Below, in pieces: positions 31,802-40,501 of a stretch of DNA of 64,000 nt (positions are counted from its first letter, which is position 1; every line of letters starts with the position of its first letter). The stretch comes from Gemmatimonadota bacterium (GTDB lineage Bacteria; Gemmatimonadota; Gemmatimonadetes; Gemmatimonadales; Gemmatimonadaceae), in NCBI GenBank assembly GCA_016191225.1, contig JACPPC010000021.1, positions 93,710 to 157,709 of the forward strand, written 5' to 3'. Both the position numbers and the translations under genes were made by a program. The notes under the pieces were generated by a model, which worked only from the letters and a program-made list of their open reading frames with translations, did not search any database and was not told where the DNA came from.

Positions 31802-32259
31802 TGCAGGCAACAGGCACGCCGCGCCCGCCATCGTCGCCGCGACCGGGAGACCCCGCGCAGGCTCCGGGCTCCGGCCCGGTGATCGCACCGACGGCCCCGC
31901 AGGCGCCGACCGAAGGGGTGATCGTCGTCCCGCCGCCGACGCCGCGGCCGGGAAGCGACGACGTTCCGGAGGGCGCGATGATCCTCGGCGTCACCTTCTT
32001 CGTGGTGACGGGACTCGTGCTGGTGCTCTTCCCGATCATGCGGGCCCTCGGCCGGCGCCTCGACCGGGCCCCGGCCGGCAAGCCCGACGCGGCGCTGTCG
32101 CGCGAGCTGGCCGAGCGGCTGCAGCGCATCGAGCACGCGGTGGACTCGATCTCGATCGAGGTCGAGCGGATCAGCGAGGGGCAGCGCTTCACCACCCGGC
32201 TGCTGTCGGAGCGCGCGGCGCCGGTGCCGGTGGAGCGACAGGTCGGGAGCGGCGCGTGA
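31801..32259 (+). CDS. Small single-pass membrane protein, paralogue B
   Basis: 152 residues. A Pro-rich N-terminal stretch (RPPSSPRPGDPAQAPGSGPV, GVIVVPPPTPRPGSDDVPEG) precedes one membrane helix (MILGVTFFVVTGLVLVLFPI). Then come a basic turn and a coiled coil with EVERISEGQRFTTRLLSER, identical to paralogue A over the last 19 residues. The two coding segments differ at many synonymous positions, so the duplication is old and the motif is under strong purifying selection. It starts at the TGATG overlap with A. The Pro-rich tail may reach across the periplasm. No known family. Confidence 0.75.
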   Translation: MQATGTPRPPSSPRPGDPAQAPGSGPVIAPTAPQAPTEGVIVVPPPTPRPGSDDVPEGAMILGVTFFVVTGLVLVLFPIMRALGRRLDRAPAGKPDAALSRELAERLQRIEHAVDSISIEVERISEGQRFTTRLLSERAAPVPVERQVGSGA

Positions 32260-32281
32260 ACCGCCGCCACGGGGGGCGCTG

Positions 32282-33685
32282 ATGCCAACGGTGCTCATCA
32301 TCGACGACGAGCCCAACATCCGGCGGATGGTGGGCGCGGTGCTGTCGGCGGAGGGGTACGAGGTGCGCGAGGCGCCCGATGGCCCGGCCGGGATTGCCGC
32401 GGCGAGGGAGAGCGAGCCGGACGCGATCCTGCTCGACCTGATGATGCCGGGGGAGCCGAACGGGCTTGGCGTGCTCACGGCGCTCCGGGCGCAGTCGCCG
32501 GACGTCCCGGTGGTGATGATGAGCGGCAAGGCGGGGCTCGCCGACGCGGTGCAGGCGACGCGCCTCGGGGCGGTGAACTTTCTCGAGAAGCCGCTCAGCC
32601 CCGAGGCGGTGCTGCTGTCGCTGTCGACGGCCATGGAGCTGCGGGCGGCGCGGCGCGAAGCGCGCGCCCTTCGCAGCGAGGCGGGCCTCGACGGAACGAT
32701 GGTGGGAACGAGCCCGGAAATGGAGGCCCTGCGGTCGCTGATCGCGCGAGTCGCGCCGACCGACGCCCGGGTGCTGATCACGGGCGAGAGCGGCACGGGG
32801 AAGGAGCTGGTCGCCGCCGCGATCCACATGGCCAGCGCGCGCCGTGACCGGCCGTTCGTGCGCGTGAACTGCGCCGCGATCCCGCGCGACCTGGTGGAGA
32901 GCGAGATGTTCGGCCACGAGAAGGGGGCGTTCACCGGCGCGCAGGAGCGCCGGATCGGGCGGTTCGAGCTGGCGCACACGGGCACGCTGTTCATGGACGA
33001 GGTGGGCGACCTTGGCCCGGAGGCGCAGGCCAAGCTGCTGCGCGCCATCGAGGCCAGGGAGATCGAGCGGCTCGGCGGCGGCAAGGCGATCGCGGTGGAC
33101 GTGCGCATCGTCGCGGCGACGAACAAGGACCTTCGCGCGGCGGTGACGGCGGGGCTGTTTCGCGAGGACCTGCTCTTCCGGCTCGACGTGATCCCGGTGG
33201 CGATGCCGCCGCTGCGCGAGCGGGCGAGCGACATCCCGGCGCTGGTGTCGCACTTCATGCAGGTGCAGCGCAGCCGCACCGGGCGCGCGACGGTGGAGTG
33301 GAGCGATGACGCGATGCGCGAGTTCATGGCGTACCGCTGGCCCGGCAACGTTCGCGAGCTGGGGAACATCGTGGAACGGCTGTCGATCCTGCACGGCGGG
33401 TCGAAGGTGCACGGCGCCCAGGTGCGCTCGGTGCTGCTGCCGTCGAACGGCAATGGCGTGACCCCGCTCGCCGACGGCGTCAGTCGCGCGACGCCCCCCG
33501 GCATCTCGGCGCTGGGTCACCTTCCCCTCTCCGACGCGCTTGACGAGTTCGAGCGGACGCTGATCACGCGGGCGGTGGCGGGGGCCGGGGGCAACATCGC
33601 GGAGGCGGCACGGCGCCTGCAGACCGACCGCCCGAACCTCTATCGGCGCATGCGCCGGCTGGGCATTCCGGGAGGGGGCGAATGA
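32282..33685 (+). CDS. NtrC-class sigma54-dependent response regulator
   Basis: 467 residues. Receiver domain ~1-120 with phospho-acceptor D52 (ILLDLMMPG). AAA+ domain ~140-375 with Walker A GESGTGKE, the sigma54-contact loop [30 protein letters not shown] and [14 protein letters not shown]. Fis-type helix-turn-helix at the C-terminus ([20 protein letters not shown]). It activates sigma54 promoters after phosphorylation, presumably by the upstream kinase. Its targets probably include the barrel and DUF4390 genes downstream, but I could not find a clear -24/-12 site (GG-N10-GC) in the 163 bp before 33849. Confidence 0.96.
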   Translation: MPTVLIIDDEPNIRRMVGAVLSAEGYEVREAPDGPAGIAAARESEPDAILLDLMMPGEPNGLGVLTALRAQSPDVPVVMMSGKAGLADAVQATRLGAVNFLEKPLSPEAVLLSLSTAMELRAARREARALRSEAGLDGTMVGTSPEMEALRSLIARVAPTDARVLITGESGTGKELVAAAIHMASARRDRPFVRVNCAAIPRDLVESEMFGHEKGAFTGAQERRIGRFELAHTGTLFMDEVGDLGPEAQAKLLRAIEAREIERLGGGKAIAVDVRIVAATNKDLRAAVTAGLFREDLLFRLDVIPVAMPPLRERASDIPALVSHFMQVQRSRTGRATVEWSDDAMREFMAYRWPGNVRELGNIVERLSILHGGSKVHGAQVRSVLLPSNGNGVTPLADGVSRATPPGISALGHLPLSDALDEFERTLITRAVAGAGGNIAEAARRLQTDRPNLYRRMRRLGIPGGGE

Positions 33686-33848
33686 CGTCCGCGCGACACA
33701 GGCGGCGTGTGTCCGCTGTGGGACAACCCGACACACCGCGGGGCGCGGTACACGGCACAAGCGGTTGCGGCAGCGACAGTTGCAGCGCGGATTTCGCGGT
33801 GGTACGGGGAATGCCCCTGGGGGGGTCGACACCGCATCGGAGGATTAC

Positions 33849-35633
33849 ATGCGAATGCTGACCCTGCGGCTCCTCGTCGGCGCCGTCATCGCCGTCGTGG
33901 CGAGCCCCCGCGCCGCGACGGCGCAGAACCAGGAGGCCGACCGCATTTCGCGGTCCGTTCCCCGGTCCGTGGCCCGCGAGCTGCTCGACGTCTACAACGC
34001 CCCCCGCACCCGGCGCGAGTCGGGGCCGGCCACGATCGAGGAGGGGGAGGACGTGCGCGGCGACGTGGCCGTGCAGGGCGGGCCCCTGACCGTGCGCGGG
34101 CGGGTGCGGGGTCGCGTGATCGCGATCAACAGCGACGTGCGGCTGGCGCCGGGATCGCGGATCGAGGGCGACGTGCTGGTGGCCGGGGGCACGCTCGAGG
34201 GTCGCACCGAGGGATGGATTGGCGGCGACGTGCGCGTGTACCGCGAGCGCGTGGCCCTCAACCGCGACCGGAGCGACGTCGCGACGGAGATGCCCGTCGA
34301 TCGCGACCCCGACGACGATGCCTGGTGGACCCGCTGGCGGTCGCGCGAGCGCGCGGGCTCCAGCCTGCTGCTGAGCTCGGCCAAGACGTACAACCGCGTG
34401 GAGGGATTCCCGCTCGTGTTCGGGCCGCTGATCCGGAAGGACCTCGGCGTCGCGCGGCTGAGCGTGGACGCCCTGGCGATCTTCCGCACGATCCAGGGGT
34501 GGCAGTGGAACCCGCAGACGGTTGGCCACCGCGGGCGGCTCGAGCTTCGCTTCGGCAACCGCAACGGTGTGGCGGTTGGCGGCAAGCTGTACGACGTGAT
34601 CGACGGCACCGAGACGTGGCAGATGTCGGACGTCGAGGTCGGGCTGGCGAGCGCCCTGTTCCAGCGCGACTTCCGCGACTACTACGGCCGGCATGGCGGC
34701 CAGGCCTACGTCAGGCTGTTCGCCGGCGACGGCGGCGAGCTGACGTTCGGGTACGCGAACGAGACGTGGAAGAACGCGCTGGCGACCAACGTGGCATCGC
34801 TCTTCCGTCTGTCCGAGGGATGGCGCGCCCTCCCGCTGGTGGACGAGGGGGAGATGCGACTGGCGACGGTCTCGTGGACGTTCGACACGCGCAACGACCT
34901 CGACGACCCGACGAACGGCTGGTGGGTGCGGGCCGACTACGAGCGTGGCGAGGGACGGCTGGCGCGGGTGGGCTACGCGCCCCTGGCCGGGGCGACCTTC
35001 GTGAACCCGGAGGGGCCGGCGACGTACTCGCGCGGCTTCCTCGACTTCCGCCGCTACAACCGCATGTCGCCAGATGCGCAGCTCAACTTCCGGATCGTGG
35101 CGGGGGGACTGCTGCCGGGGAGCGACCCGTTGCCGGCGCAGCGAAAGCTGTCGGTGAGCGGCCCGGGGAGCATGCCGGGATTCGCGTTCCGCGAATACAA
35201 TGGGCTGGCGCCGAACACCGGCGAGTGCCTGAACGGCAACCTGTACGGCGCCCCCGCCAACTGCGACCGGATCCTGCTCGGCCAGATCGAGTTCCGGGGG
35301 AGCCTCGACTTCAACCTGTTCTCGAACGTGTTCGACACGTTCGACGCGTCGCCGTACGCCGGGCGGCGCGAACCCCGGCGGTCGCCGAGCCGGTGGAGTT
35401 CGCGCTCGCGGAGCGGCGGCTGGGTGCTGTTCGCCGATGCCGGCCGCGGCTGGACGGTGGGGGGCAACATTCCGGGAGTGAGCTACAGCGGCAGGATTCC
35501 GGAGTTCTCCACGTTCCGCACCGACGCCGGGGTCGGGTTCGAGTTCGACCCGGTGGGAGTGTACTACGCCAAGGCGCTGTCGGAAGGCTCGCGGCCGGGC
35601 GTCTGGTTCGTTCGCCTGCGCCATCGATTCTAG
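33849..35633 (+). CDS. Outer-membrane protein: bactofilin-like beta-helix fused to Omp85-type barrel
   Basis: 594 residues from ATG 33849. Signal peptide (RLLVGAVIAVVASPRAATAQ). Residues ~55-130 repeat a polymer-forming, bactofilin-like beta-helix pattern: GEDVRGDVAVQGGPLTVRGR, VRGRVIAINSDVRLAPGSRI, EGDVLVAGGTLEGRTEGWIG. The C-terminal ~400 residues look like a BamA/surface-antigen barrel: DTRNDLDDPTNGWWVRADYE, LSVSGPGSMPGFAFREYNG, and a final strand GVWFVRLRHRF ending in Phe as expected for BamA recognition. No POTRA domains are evident. The fusion is unusual. Location directly after the two-component genes suggests regulated envelope remodelling. Confidence 0.8.
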   Translation: MRMLTLRLLVGAVIAVVASPRAATAQNQEADRISRSVPRSVARELLDVYNAPRTRRESGPATIEEGEDVRGDVAVQGGPLTVRGRVRGRVIAINSDVRLAPGSRIEGDVLVAGGTLEGRTEGWIGGDVRVYRERVALNRDRSDVATEMPVDRDPDDDAWWTRWRSRERAGSSLLLSSAKTYNRVEGFPLVFGPLIRKDLGVARLSVDALAIFRTIQGWQWNPQTVGHRGRLELRFGNRNGVAVGGKLYDVIDGTETWQMSDVEVGLASALFQRDFRDYYGRHGGQAYVRLFAGDGGELTFGYANETWKNALATNVASLFRLSEGWRALPLVDEGEMRLATVSWTFDTRNDLDDPTNGWWVRADYERGEGRLARVGYAPLAGATFVNPEGPATYSRGFLDFRRYNRMSPDAQLNFRIVAGGLLPGSDPLPAQRKLSVSGPGSMPGFAFREYNGLAPNTGECLNGNLYGAPANCDRILLGQIEFRGSLDFNLFSNVFDTFDASPYAGRREPRRSPSRWSSRSRSGGWVLFADAGRGWTVGGNIPGVSYSGRIPEFSTFRTDAGVGFEFDPVGVYYAKALSEGSRPGVWFVRLRHRF

Positions 35634-35663
35634 GACCGGCGCGCCCTGGGCACGACGATCGCC

Positions 35664-36338
35664 TTGTCCCCACCGGCGCGACGGCTGCCGGCCCTCGCCC
35701 TCGCCGCGGCCCTGAGCCTCGGCGGGGGCGTGGTGCGTCCGGCCCGGGCGCAGGCGGACGGCGGCGTGACGATCGACATCGCGCTCCCGGCGCCGTCCGA
35801 GCAGCGGAGCACGGGGCCACTCGTCGCGGCGCGGGGCGTGCTCGACGACCGGGACTTGCAGGAGCGGCTGAAGAACGGCTTCCCGGCGCGGCTGCACTTC
35901 CGGGTGGAGCTGTGGTCGATCCGGCGGTTCTTCAATGACCAGGAGGGGGCGCGCGAGTGGGACGTGGTGATCAGCTACGACGCGCTCGACAAGGTGTACG
36001 CGGTGATCCGGCGGCTCGACAAGCGGGTGAGCGTGCTGGGGCGCTTCGACAAGCTCGCCGACGCGCAGGGGGCGGCGGAGGCGCCGCAACGGGTGCCGCT
36101 CGTGCCGCGGCGTGACGACCGGTACTACTACATCGTGCGACTGGACGTCGAGACGCTGTCGCTGAGCGACCTGAACGAGGTGGAGAGCTGGCTGAACGGG
36201 GACTTCAACCCGGCGGTGCGGGGTGACAAGCCGGCGGGAACGGCGCTGGGGCGGGGACTGAAGGGGATATTCCTCAAGCTGCTGGGGGCGGACACGCGGC
36301 AGTACGAGCGGCGGAGCGTCACGTTCAGCCCGCCGTAG
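35664..36338 (+). CDS. DUF4390 domain-containing exported protein
   Basis: 224 residues from a TTG at 35664; no better start is visible. Signal sequence (LALAAALSLGGGVVRPARAQ), then the DUF4390 pattern: RLKNGFPARLHFRVELWSIR, REWDVVISYDALDKVYAVIR, YYYIVRLDVETLSLSDLNEV. In beta-proteobacteria DUF4390 genes sit beside ntrY/ntrX, so its presence here next to an NtrY-like kinase and NtrC-class regulator is a conserved association. The molecular role is unknown. Confidence 0.85.
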   Translation: MSPPARRLPALALAAALSLGGGVVRPARAQADGGVTIDIALPAPSEQRSTGPLVAARGVLDDRDLQERLKNGFPARLHFRVELWSIRRFFNDQEGAREWDVVISYDALDKVYAVIRRLDKRVSVLGRFDKLADAQGAAEAPQRVPLVPRRDDRYYYIVRLDVETLSLSDLNEVESWLNGDFNPAVRGDKPAGTALGRGLKGIFLKLLGADTRQYERRSVTFSPP

Positions 36339-37041
36339 CGGTGGGGAGATGTGCGTGAACAGCTGGCCCGGCTGGGCGCGAAGCAGGCGCAACCGCGGAG
36401 CCGCCGAGGGACACGGAGGATCACGGGGGAGACGGGGCGTTGGGCGGTCGGGACAGCGATGCGGTATCGCGACGAGGGCGGGAGGATGGCGCGGATCGAT
36501 CGTGCTGCCGATACCGAGCGACCCCACGAGGAGCTCGATGGCGGGGAGCATCGAGATCCCGAGGGCACGCGGGACGGGGAACCCCGCGATGACCAGGGCG
36601 ACGGCGAAATGCGTTCGTCCACGGCCGGGCTGAAGCAGTCGGTGTCAGCGAGGATCACGTGCGGGGGGGGAATCCTGGCGTCAGCGCGGTAGATGGCGCG
36701 CGGCGGGAGCGCAGGGGATCGCAATCGAGCGAACGAGGATCCGGTGGCCGCGGACGGCGATCGACTGGAACAGGATCGGCGACCACAAGCCGATCGGCGG
36801 GACGCGGCCAAGGCCCGTGTCGCCGGCGCGCAGGTCAGCGCGAGGCAGCGAACGCTGCCTCCGAACGGTTTCGGCGGCGGAGGGGTGATCGCCGAATCGA
36901 CGCCGGGGACGGCGACCGCGAGCGCGAACACCGCCAGCACTCCCACGTACGACGCGCCTCGTCCGCCGAGCATCATGCGCGCTCCCTGAGGGTGGTGCCC
37001 TGAGGATGCAGGAGTCGAATGAGGCGTCCGTGACGCGCGCG
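36339..37041. other. Decayed region, possible frameshifted minus-strand gene
   Basis: About 700 bp with no intact gene. On the minus strand, a signal-peptide-like start (GVLAVFALAVAVPGVDSAIT, near 36960-36910), a middle segment (VPPIGLWSPILFQSIAVRGH) and a hydrophobic stretch (FAVALVIAGFPVPRALGISM, near 36620-36560) lie in three different frames, as in a broken membrane-protein gene. On the plus strand around 36395-36430, CCGCGGAGCCGCCGAGGGAC then ACGGAGGATC resembles the purine-rich intergenic repeats seen in many high-GC genomes. Confidence 0.35.
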
Positions 37042-37443
37042 TTACGGGACGATCGCGCTCCGGTTCGGCATTGACCACGGTCGGCGGCGCGCCCGGGACG
37101 ACTGGAGTGCGCACCGGTCGCCCACGGGCAGCTCGGTGCCGATGATGTGCGCGGCGTCGGGGCCGGCAACGAAGGCAACGAGGCGCGCCACCACCTCCGG
37201 GTCGACGAAGCTGCCGCCGCCGGCAGCCGACCTCGCGGCGTTGGCGGCCTCCTCGGAGTCGTGCGGCCTCACCGGCTCGCGGAAGCAGGGCAACGACCAC
37301 CACGAGGGGATCTTCACGCCGGCCGGGCTCACGAGGTTGACGCGCACGGGGCGGCCGGCGGCGACGCCGACGCAGGCGGAGGCGACCAGCACGCCGAGCC
37401 GGCGACCGGCGGCGAGGACGGCCTTGCCGGAGCAGGGGGGCAC
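37042..37443 (-). pseudogene. C-terminal remnant of an SDR oxidoreductase
   Basis: 133-codon frame whose first ~100 residues match the C-terminal third of SDRs: GKAVLAAGRRLGVLVASACV, GRPVRVNLVSPAGVKIPSWW, SFVDPEVVARLVAFVAGPDA, HIIGTELPVGD. The Rossmann TGxxxGxG half and the catalytic Tyr are absent. The expected IDGG near the end is altered to VGDRC, and the last ~25 residues are unrelated. Upstream is a copy of the dispersed repeat. It reads as a truncated, decaying gene. Confidence 0.65.
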
Positions 37444-37472
37444 CGAATGAGGGCGCGGGACGGAAGGCGAAA

Positions 37473-37512
37473 AGCAGGCCCGTCGCTGCGCTCAGGACGA
37501 CGGGGGCCTGCT
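37473..37512. repeat. Dispersed repeat with hairpin, supplying the HNH stop codon
   Basis: AGCAGGCCCGTCG, then CTGCGCTCAGGA, then CGACGGGGGCCTGCT forms a stem with a 2-nt bulge. It contains the CGCTGCGCTCAGGACGACG half-site of the dispersed family. The stop codon of the HNH gene (TAG, complement of CTA at 37511-37513) lies at its edge. It could serve as a terminator. Confidence 0.6.
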
Positions 37513-38128
37513 AGCCCCTGCCCTTCTCCGCGTGCCTGGGCTCGGCCACGACATGCGGCCGGCGGCTCCGCTCCAGCTCCTCGAGGTGGTGCAGGGTCTC
37601 GGCGCCGTAGAAGGTGCGGATGTATCGCGCCTGCTGCGGGGTGAGGCGGCGCACGGCCCACGAGAGGTGCACGAAGTGCGGCTCGACGGGCACGTGGAGC
37701 GGATGCATGCCGATTTCCTGCGGCAGCCGGTTGGCCTTGCGGGTGTTGCAGGGGCTGCAGGCGGTGACGACGTTGGTCCAGTCGTTGGTGCCGCCGCGGC
37801 TGAGCGGAATCAGGTGATCGCGCGTGAGGGCCTCGCGCGGGCGGAGCTCCGCCTGCGTGCGCCCGCAGTACTGGCAGCGGTAGCGGTCGCGCGCGAAGAG
37901 GAAGGTGTTCGTGACCTGCCGGCGGAAGCGCCGCGGCACATGAATGAACTTCATGAGCCGGATGACGATCGGCCGCGGAAGCGAGAGCTTCTCGGAGCGC
38001 ACGTTGCGCCCCTCGTCGGCCTCGACGATCTCGGCCTTGCCGTCGATCACCAGGCGCAGCGCCCGGCGGAGGGGCACCATGGTGAGCGGCTCGAAGCTCG
38101 AGTTCAGGGCGAGACAGCCGTGGGTCAT
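37511..38128 (-). CDS. HNH endonuclease family protein
   Basis: 205 residues. C-terminal half carries a zinc-type HNH domain: CQYCGRTQAELRPREALTRD, HLIPLSRGGTNDWTNVVTAC, CNTRKANR (two CxxC pairs plus the catalytic H/N). The N-terminal part (LALNSSFEPLTMVPLRRALR, LVIDGKAEIVEADE) matches the widespread HNH-nuclease family related to McrA-like proteins. It is a free-standing gene found in many phyla, with unknown target. The stop codon lies in a repeat. Confidence 0.93.
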   Translation of the reverse strand: MTHGCLALNSSFEPLTMVPLRRALRLVIDGKAEIVEADEGRNVRSEKLSLPRPIVIRLMKFIHVPRRFRRQVTNTFLFARDRYRCQYCGRTQAELRPREALTRDHLIPLSRGGTNDWTNVVTACSPCNTRKANRLPQEIGMHPLHVPVEPHFVHLSWAVRRLTPQQARYIRTFYGAETLHHLEELERSRRPHVVAEPRHAEKGRG

Positions 38129-38153
38129 GGGTCGCTCCGCGGGACGCGGCTCA

Positions 38154-39098
38154 TCATCTACTGCTCTCGCTGAGGGCGGGGACCATCGTCAGCCAGCCGT
38201 GGCGGTCTGCGACCCGCCCCTGCGCGATGCCCAGGTACTGCTCCTGGATGGCGCGGGTGACCGGCCCTCGCGTGCCGGAGCCCACGGGGATCTGGTCGAC
38301 GCTGCGCAGCGGCGTGACCTCGGCCGCGGTCCCGCAGAAGAAGAGCTCGTCGGCGAGGTGGAGCATCTCGCGCGGCATCTGCATCTCGCGCACCTCATGG
38401 CCGAGGTCGCGGGCGAGCGTCATGACGGTGTCGCGCGTGATGCCGCCGAGGATCGCGCTCGCCAGCGGCGACGTGTAGAGCACGCCGTCGCGCACGAGGA
38501 AGAGGTTCTCGCCGGACCCCTCGGCCACGTAGCCGAAGTTGTCGAGCATGATCCCCTCGGCGTAGTGGTTGAGGCGCGCCTCCATCTTGGTGAGCTGCGA
38601 CTGCATGTAGTTGCCGCTCGCCTTGGCCATCATGGGCACGGTGCCGGGGGCGGCGCGGCGCCAGCTCGACACGCACACGTCGACGCCGTTCTCGAGCGCG
38701 TCCTGGCCGAGGTAGTGTCCCCACTTCCAGGCGATGATGAACGTCTCGACGGGCACGCCGATGCCGTACACGCCCATCTGCTCGCCGGTGCGCATGACCA
38801 CCGGGCGGATGTAGCAGTGGCGGAGCTCGTTGGCGGCCACGGTGTCGACGCTGGCCTGCACGAGGGACTCGACCGAGTGCTCGAGCGGCATGCGATAGAT
38901 GCGGCAGCTGTCGTGCAGCCGGCGCATGTGGTCGCCGAGGCGGAAGACGGCCGGGCCGGAGGGGGTCTCGTAGCACCGGATCCCCTCGAACACGCTGGAG
39001 CCGTAGTGGAGGGCGTGACTCATCACGTGAACGGTCGCGTCTTCCCAGTTCACGAACTCGCCGTCGCGCCAGATTTTCGAAGTGCGGCCGTCCGCCAT
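38154..39098 (-). CDS. ilvE: Branched-chain amino acid aminotransferase
   Basis: 314 residues (E. coli IlvE 309), fold-type IV PLP enzyme. It transfers amino groups between glutamate and the keto acids of Leu, Ile and Val. Motifs: HALHYGSSVFEGIRCYETPS, HMRRLHDSCRIYRMPL, the PLP lysine in PMMAKASGNYMQSQLTKMEA, GYVAEGSGENLFLVRDG, and SAILGGITRDTVMTLARDLG. A minus-strand series ilvE-HNH follows the amidohydrolase, but there are no other branched-chain genes nearby. Confidence 0.95.
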   Translation of the reverse strand: MADGRTSKIWRDGEFVNWEDATVHVMSHALHYGSSVFEGIRCYETPSGPAVFRLGDHMRRLHDSCRIYRMPLEHSVESLVQASVDTVAANELRHCYIRPVVMRTGEQMGVYGIGVPVETFIIAWKWGHYLGQDALENGVDVCVSSWRRAAPGTVPMMAKASGNYMQSQLTKMEARLNHYAEGIMLDNFGYVAEGSGENLFLVRDGVLYTSPLASAILGGITRDTVMTLARDLGHEVREMQMPREMLHLADELFFCGTAAEVTPLRSVDQIPVGSGTRGPVTRAIQEQYLGIAQGRVADRHGWLTMVPALSESSR

Positions 39099-39126
39099 CA
39101 GGGGCCTCCCGAGGGACCCGGAGAAT

Positions 39127-40470
39127 CTACCCCGCGGTGTTGCGCGCGCGCCACTCCATGAGGCGGGTCCGATGGACCTCGCTTCGTTCCCTTAACCCGT
39201 TGTCCGGGAACACGATCCGGCCGTCCCGCACGAGCTCGGCGCCGGCCACGGCGACGAAGGTCGCGTCGTGGGTCCGGTCGGTCACCGATGCCGCGTACGG
39301 CGTGCGCGGCGGGAGGGGAAACGCGGCAAGGTCGGCCTGCTTTCCCACCTCCAGCGAGCCGATCCGGGCGGCGAGCCCGAGGGCCGCGGCGGAGTCGATG
39401 GTGGCCCACCGCAGCAGGTCGGCGGCGCGAGCGGCCGTCGCGCCGGCCGGGCCGCTCGCGGGCGCCGGTTGGGCCGGCAGGTGCGCCGAGGCCTCGGCTT
39501 CGGCGAGCAAGTCCATGCCGTCGAGCAGGGCGACGGAGTCGGTGCCGAGCCCCACGCGCACGCCGGCCGCCCGCAGCGCGGCGACGGGTGAGGCCCCGTG
39601 CCGAAACCACGCATTCGATCGCGGACAGTGGGCGACGCCGCAGTCGTGCTGCGCGATCGTGGCGATGTCGGCGTCGTCGACGTGGACGCAGTGAATGAGC
39701 AGCGTGCGTTGGCCGAGCACGTCGCACGACTCGAGGAGGGCGACGGGGGAGCGGCCCCGCGGCACGACGGCAAGCCCGCGGACGTCGCGCAGGTACGACG
39801 CCCACTCGCCGCCGGCATCGCGCACGAGGCGCGACTCGCCGGGGCTCTCGGCGATGTGCACGGCCACGGGGAGGCCCTCCTCACGCGCCCACGCCGCGAC
39901 GGCACGGTAGAGCGTGTCGCTGACCGAGAACGAGGCGTGGGGCGACACGCCAACCCGCACGCGCTCCGTCTCGAGCGAACGCATCGCCGCGACCTGGGCC
40001 TGCAGGGCCTGCAGCATTGGCCGGGCCAGGGCCGGATCGGGGCCGAAGACCTCGCGGTAGCAGACGCCGCGCACACCCTCCGCGCGCATGGCGAGCAGGG
40101 CGGCGTCGTTGTCCGAGGTGTCGGCGACGGTGGTGACCCCGTGGCGCAGTCCCTCGCGGATCCCGGCGCGCGCCGAGTCGAGGAAGAGCGCGGCCGAGCC
40201 CGCCTCGCGCTTCATGGCGACGAGGGCGCGAATCCACTCGAAGAACCCGAGGCCATCGAGGAGGCCGCGGGTGAGGGTGAGGTCGAGGTGCGTGTGCGCG
40301 TTCACGAGGCCGGGGCCGAGCGCGACGTTGCCGAGGTCGCGGACTTCGGCGGCGGGGGCCTGCGGGGCCGCACCGACCCAGGCGATGCGATCGCCGTCGA
40401 CGACCACGGCGCCGTCCGCGACGTCGGGCGCGGTGACGGGGCGAACGACGGCCGCGCGATAGGCGATCAC
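39127..40470 (-). CDS. Amidohydrolase, MtaD/SsnA-like deaminase family
   Basis: 447 residues from GTG 40470. Metal-dependent amidohydrolase with LGPGLVNAHTHLDLTLTRGL (first HxH), VAVHIAESPGESRLVRD (HxxE), HCVHVDDADIATIAQHDCGV and GLGTDSVALLDGMDLLAEA (last Asp). This arrangement is that of S-adenosylhomocysteine/methylthioadenosine deaminases and 8-oxoguanine or chlorohydrolase-type enzymes. The exact substrate cannot be read from motifs. It follows the PHP-domain gene by 31 nt. The long frame continuing upstream to 40740 overlaps the PHP gene and is not coding. Confidence 0.88.
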   Translation of the reverse strand: MIAYRAAVVRPVTAPDVADGAVVVDGDRIAWVGAAPQAPAAEVRDLGNVALGPGLVNAHTHLDLTLTRGLLDGLGFFEWIRALVAMKREAGSAALFLDSARAGIREGLRHGVTTVADTSDNDAALLAMRAEGVRGVCYREVFGPDPALARPMLQALQAQVAAMRSLETERVRVGVSPHASFSVSDTLYRAVAAWAREEGLPVAVHIAESPGESRLVRDAGGEWASYLRDVRGLAVVPRGRSPVALLESCDVLGQRTLLIHCVHVDDADIATIAQHDCGVAHCPRSNAWFRHGASPVAALRAAGVRVGLGTDSVALLDGMDLLAEAEASAHLPAQPAPASGPAGATAARAADLLRWATIDSAAALGLAARIGSLEVGKQADLAAFPLPPRTPYAASVTDRTHDATFVAVAGAELVRDGRIVFPDNGLRERSEVHRTRLMEWRARNTAG

Positions 40471-40501
40471 GCGCGGGCGCTGCGGCGGCGCGGCGGGGCG
40501 A

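Noticed and set aside
33564..36551. 995-codon minus-strand frame across the barrel and DUF4390 genes
   Set aside because: It is a shadow of well-supported plus-strand genes; the translation is Arg/Pro-rich without domains.
28200..37500. CRISPR array or prophage
   Set aside because: No regularly spaced direct repeats, cas genes, integrase or phage structural genes were seen here or elsewhere in the window. Dispersed repeats are single copies.
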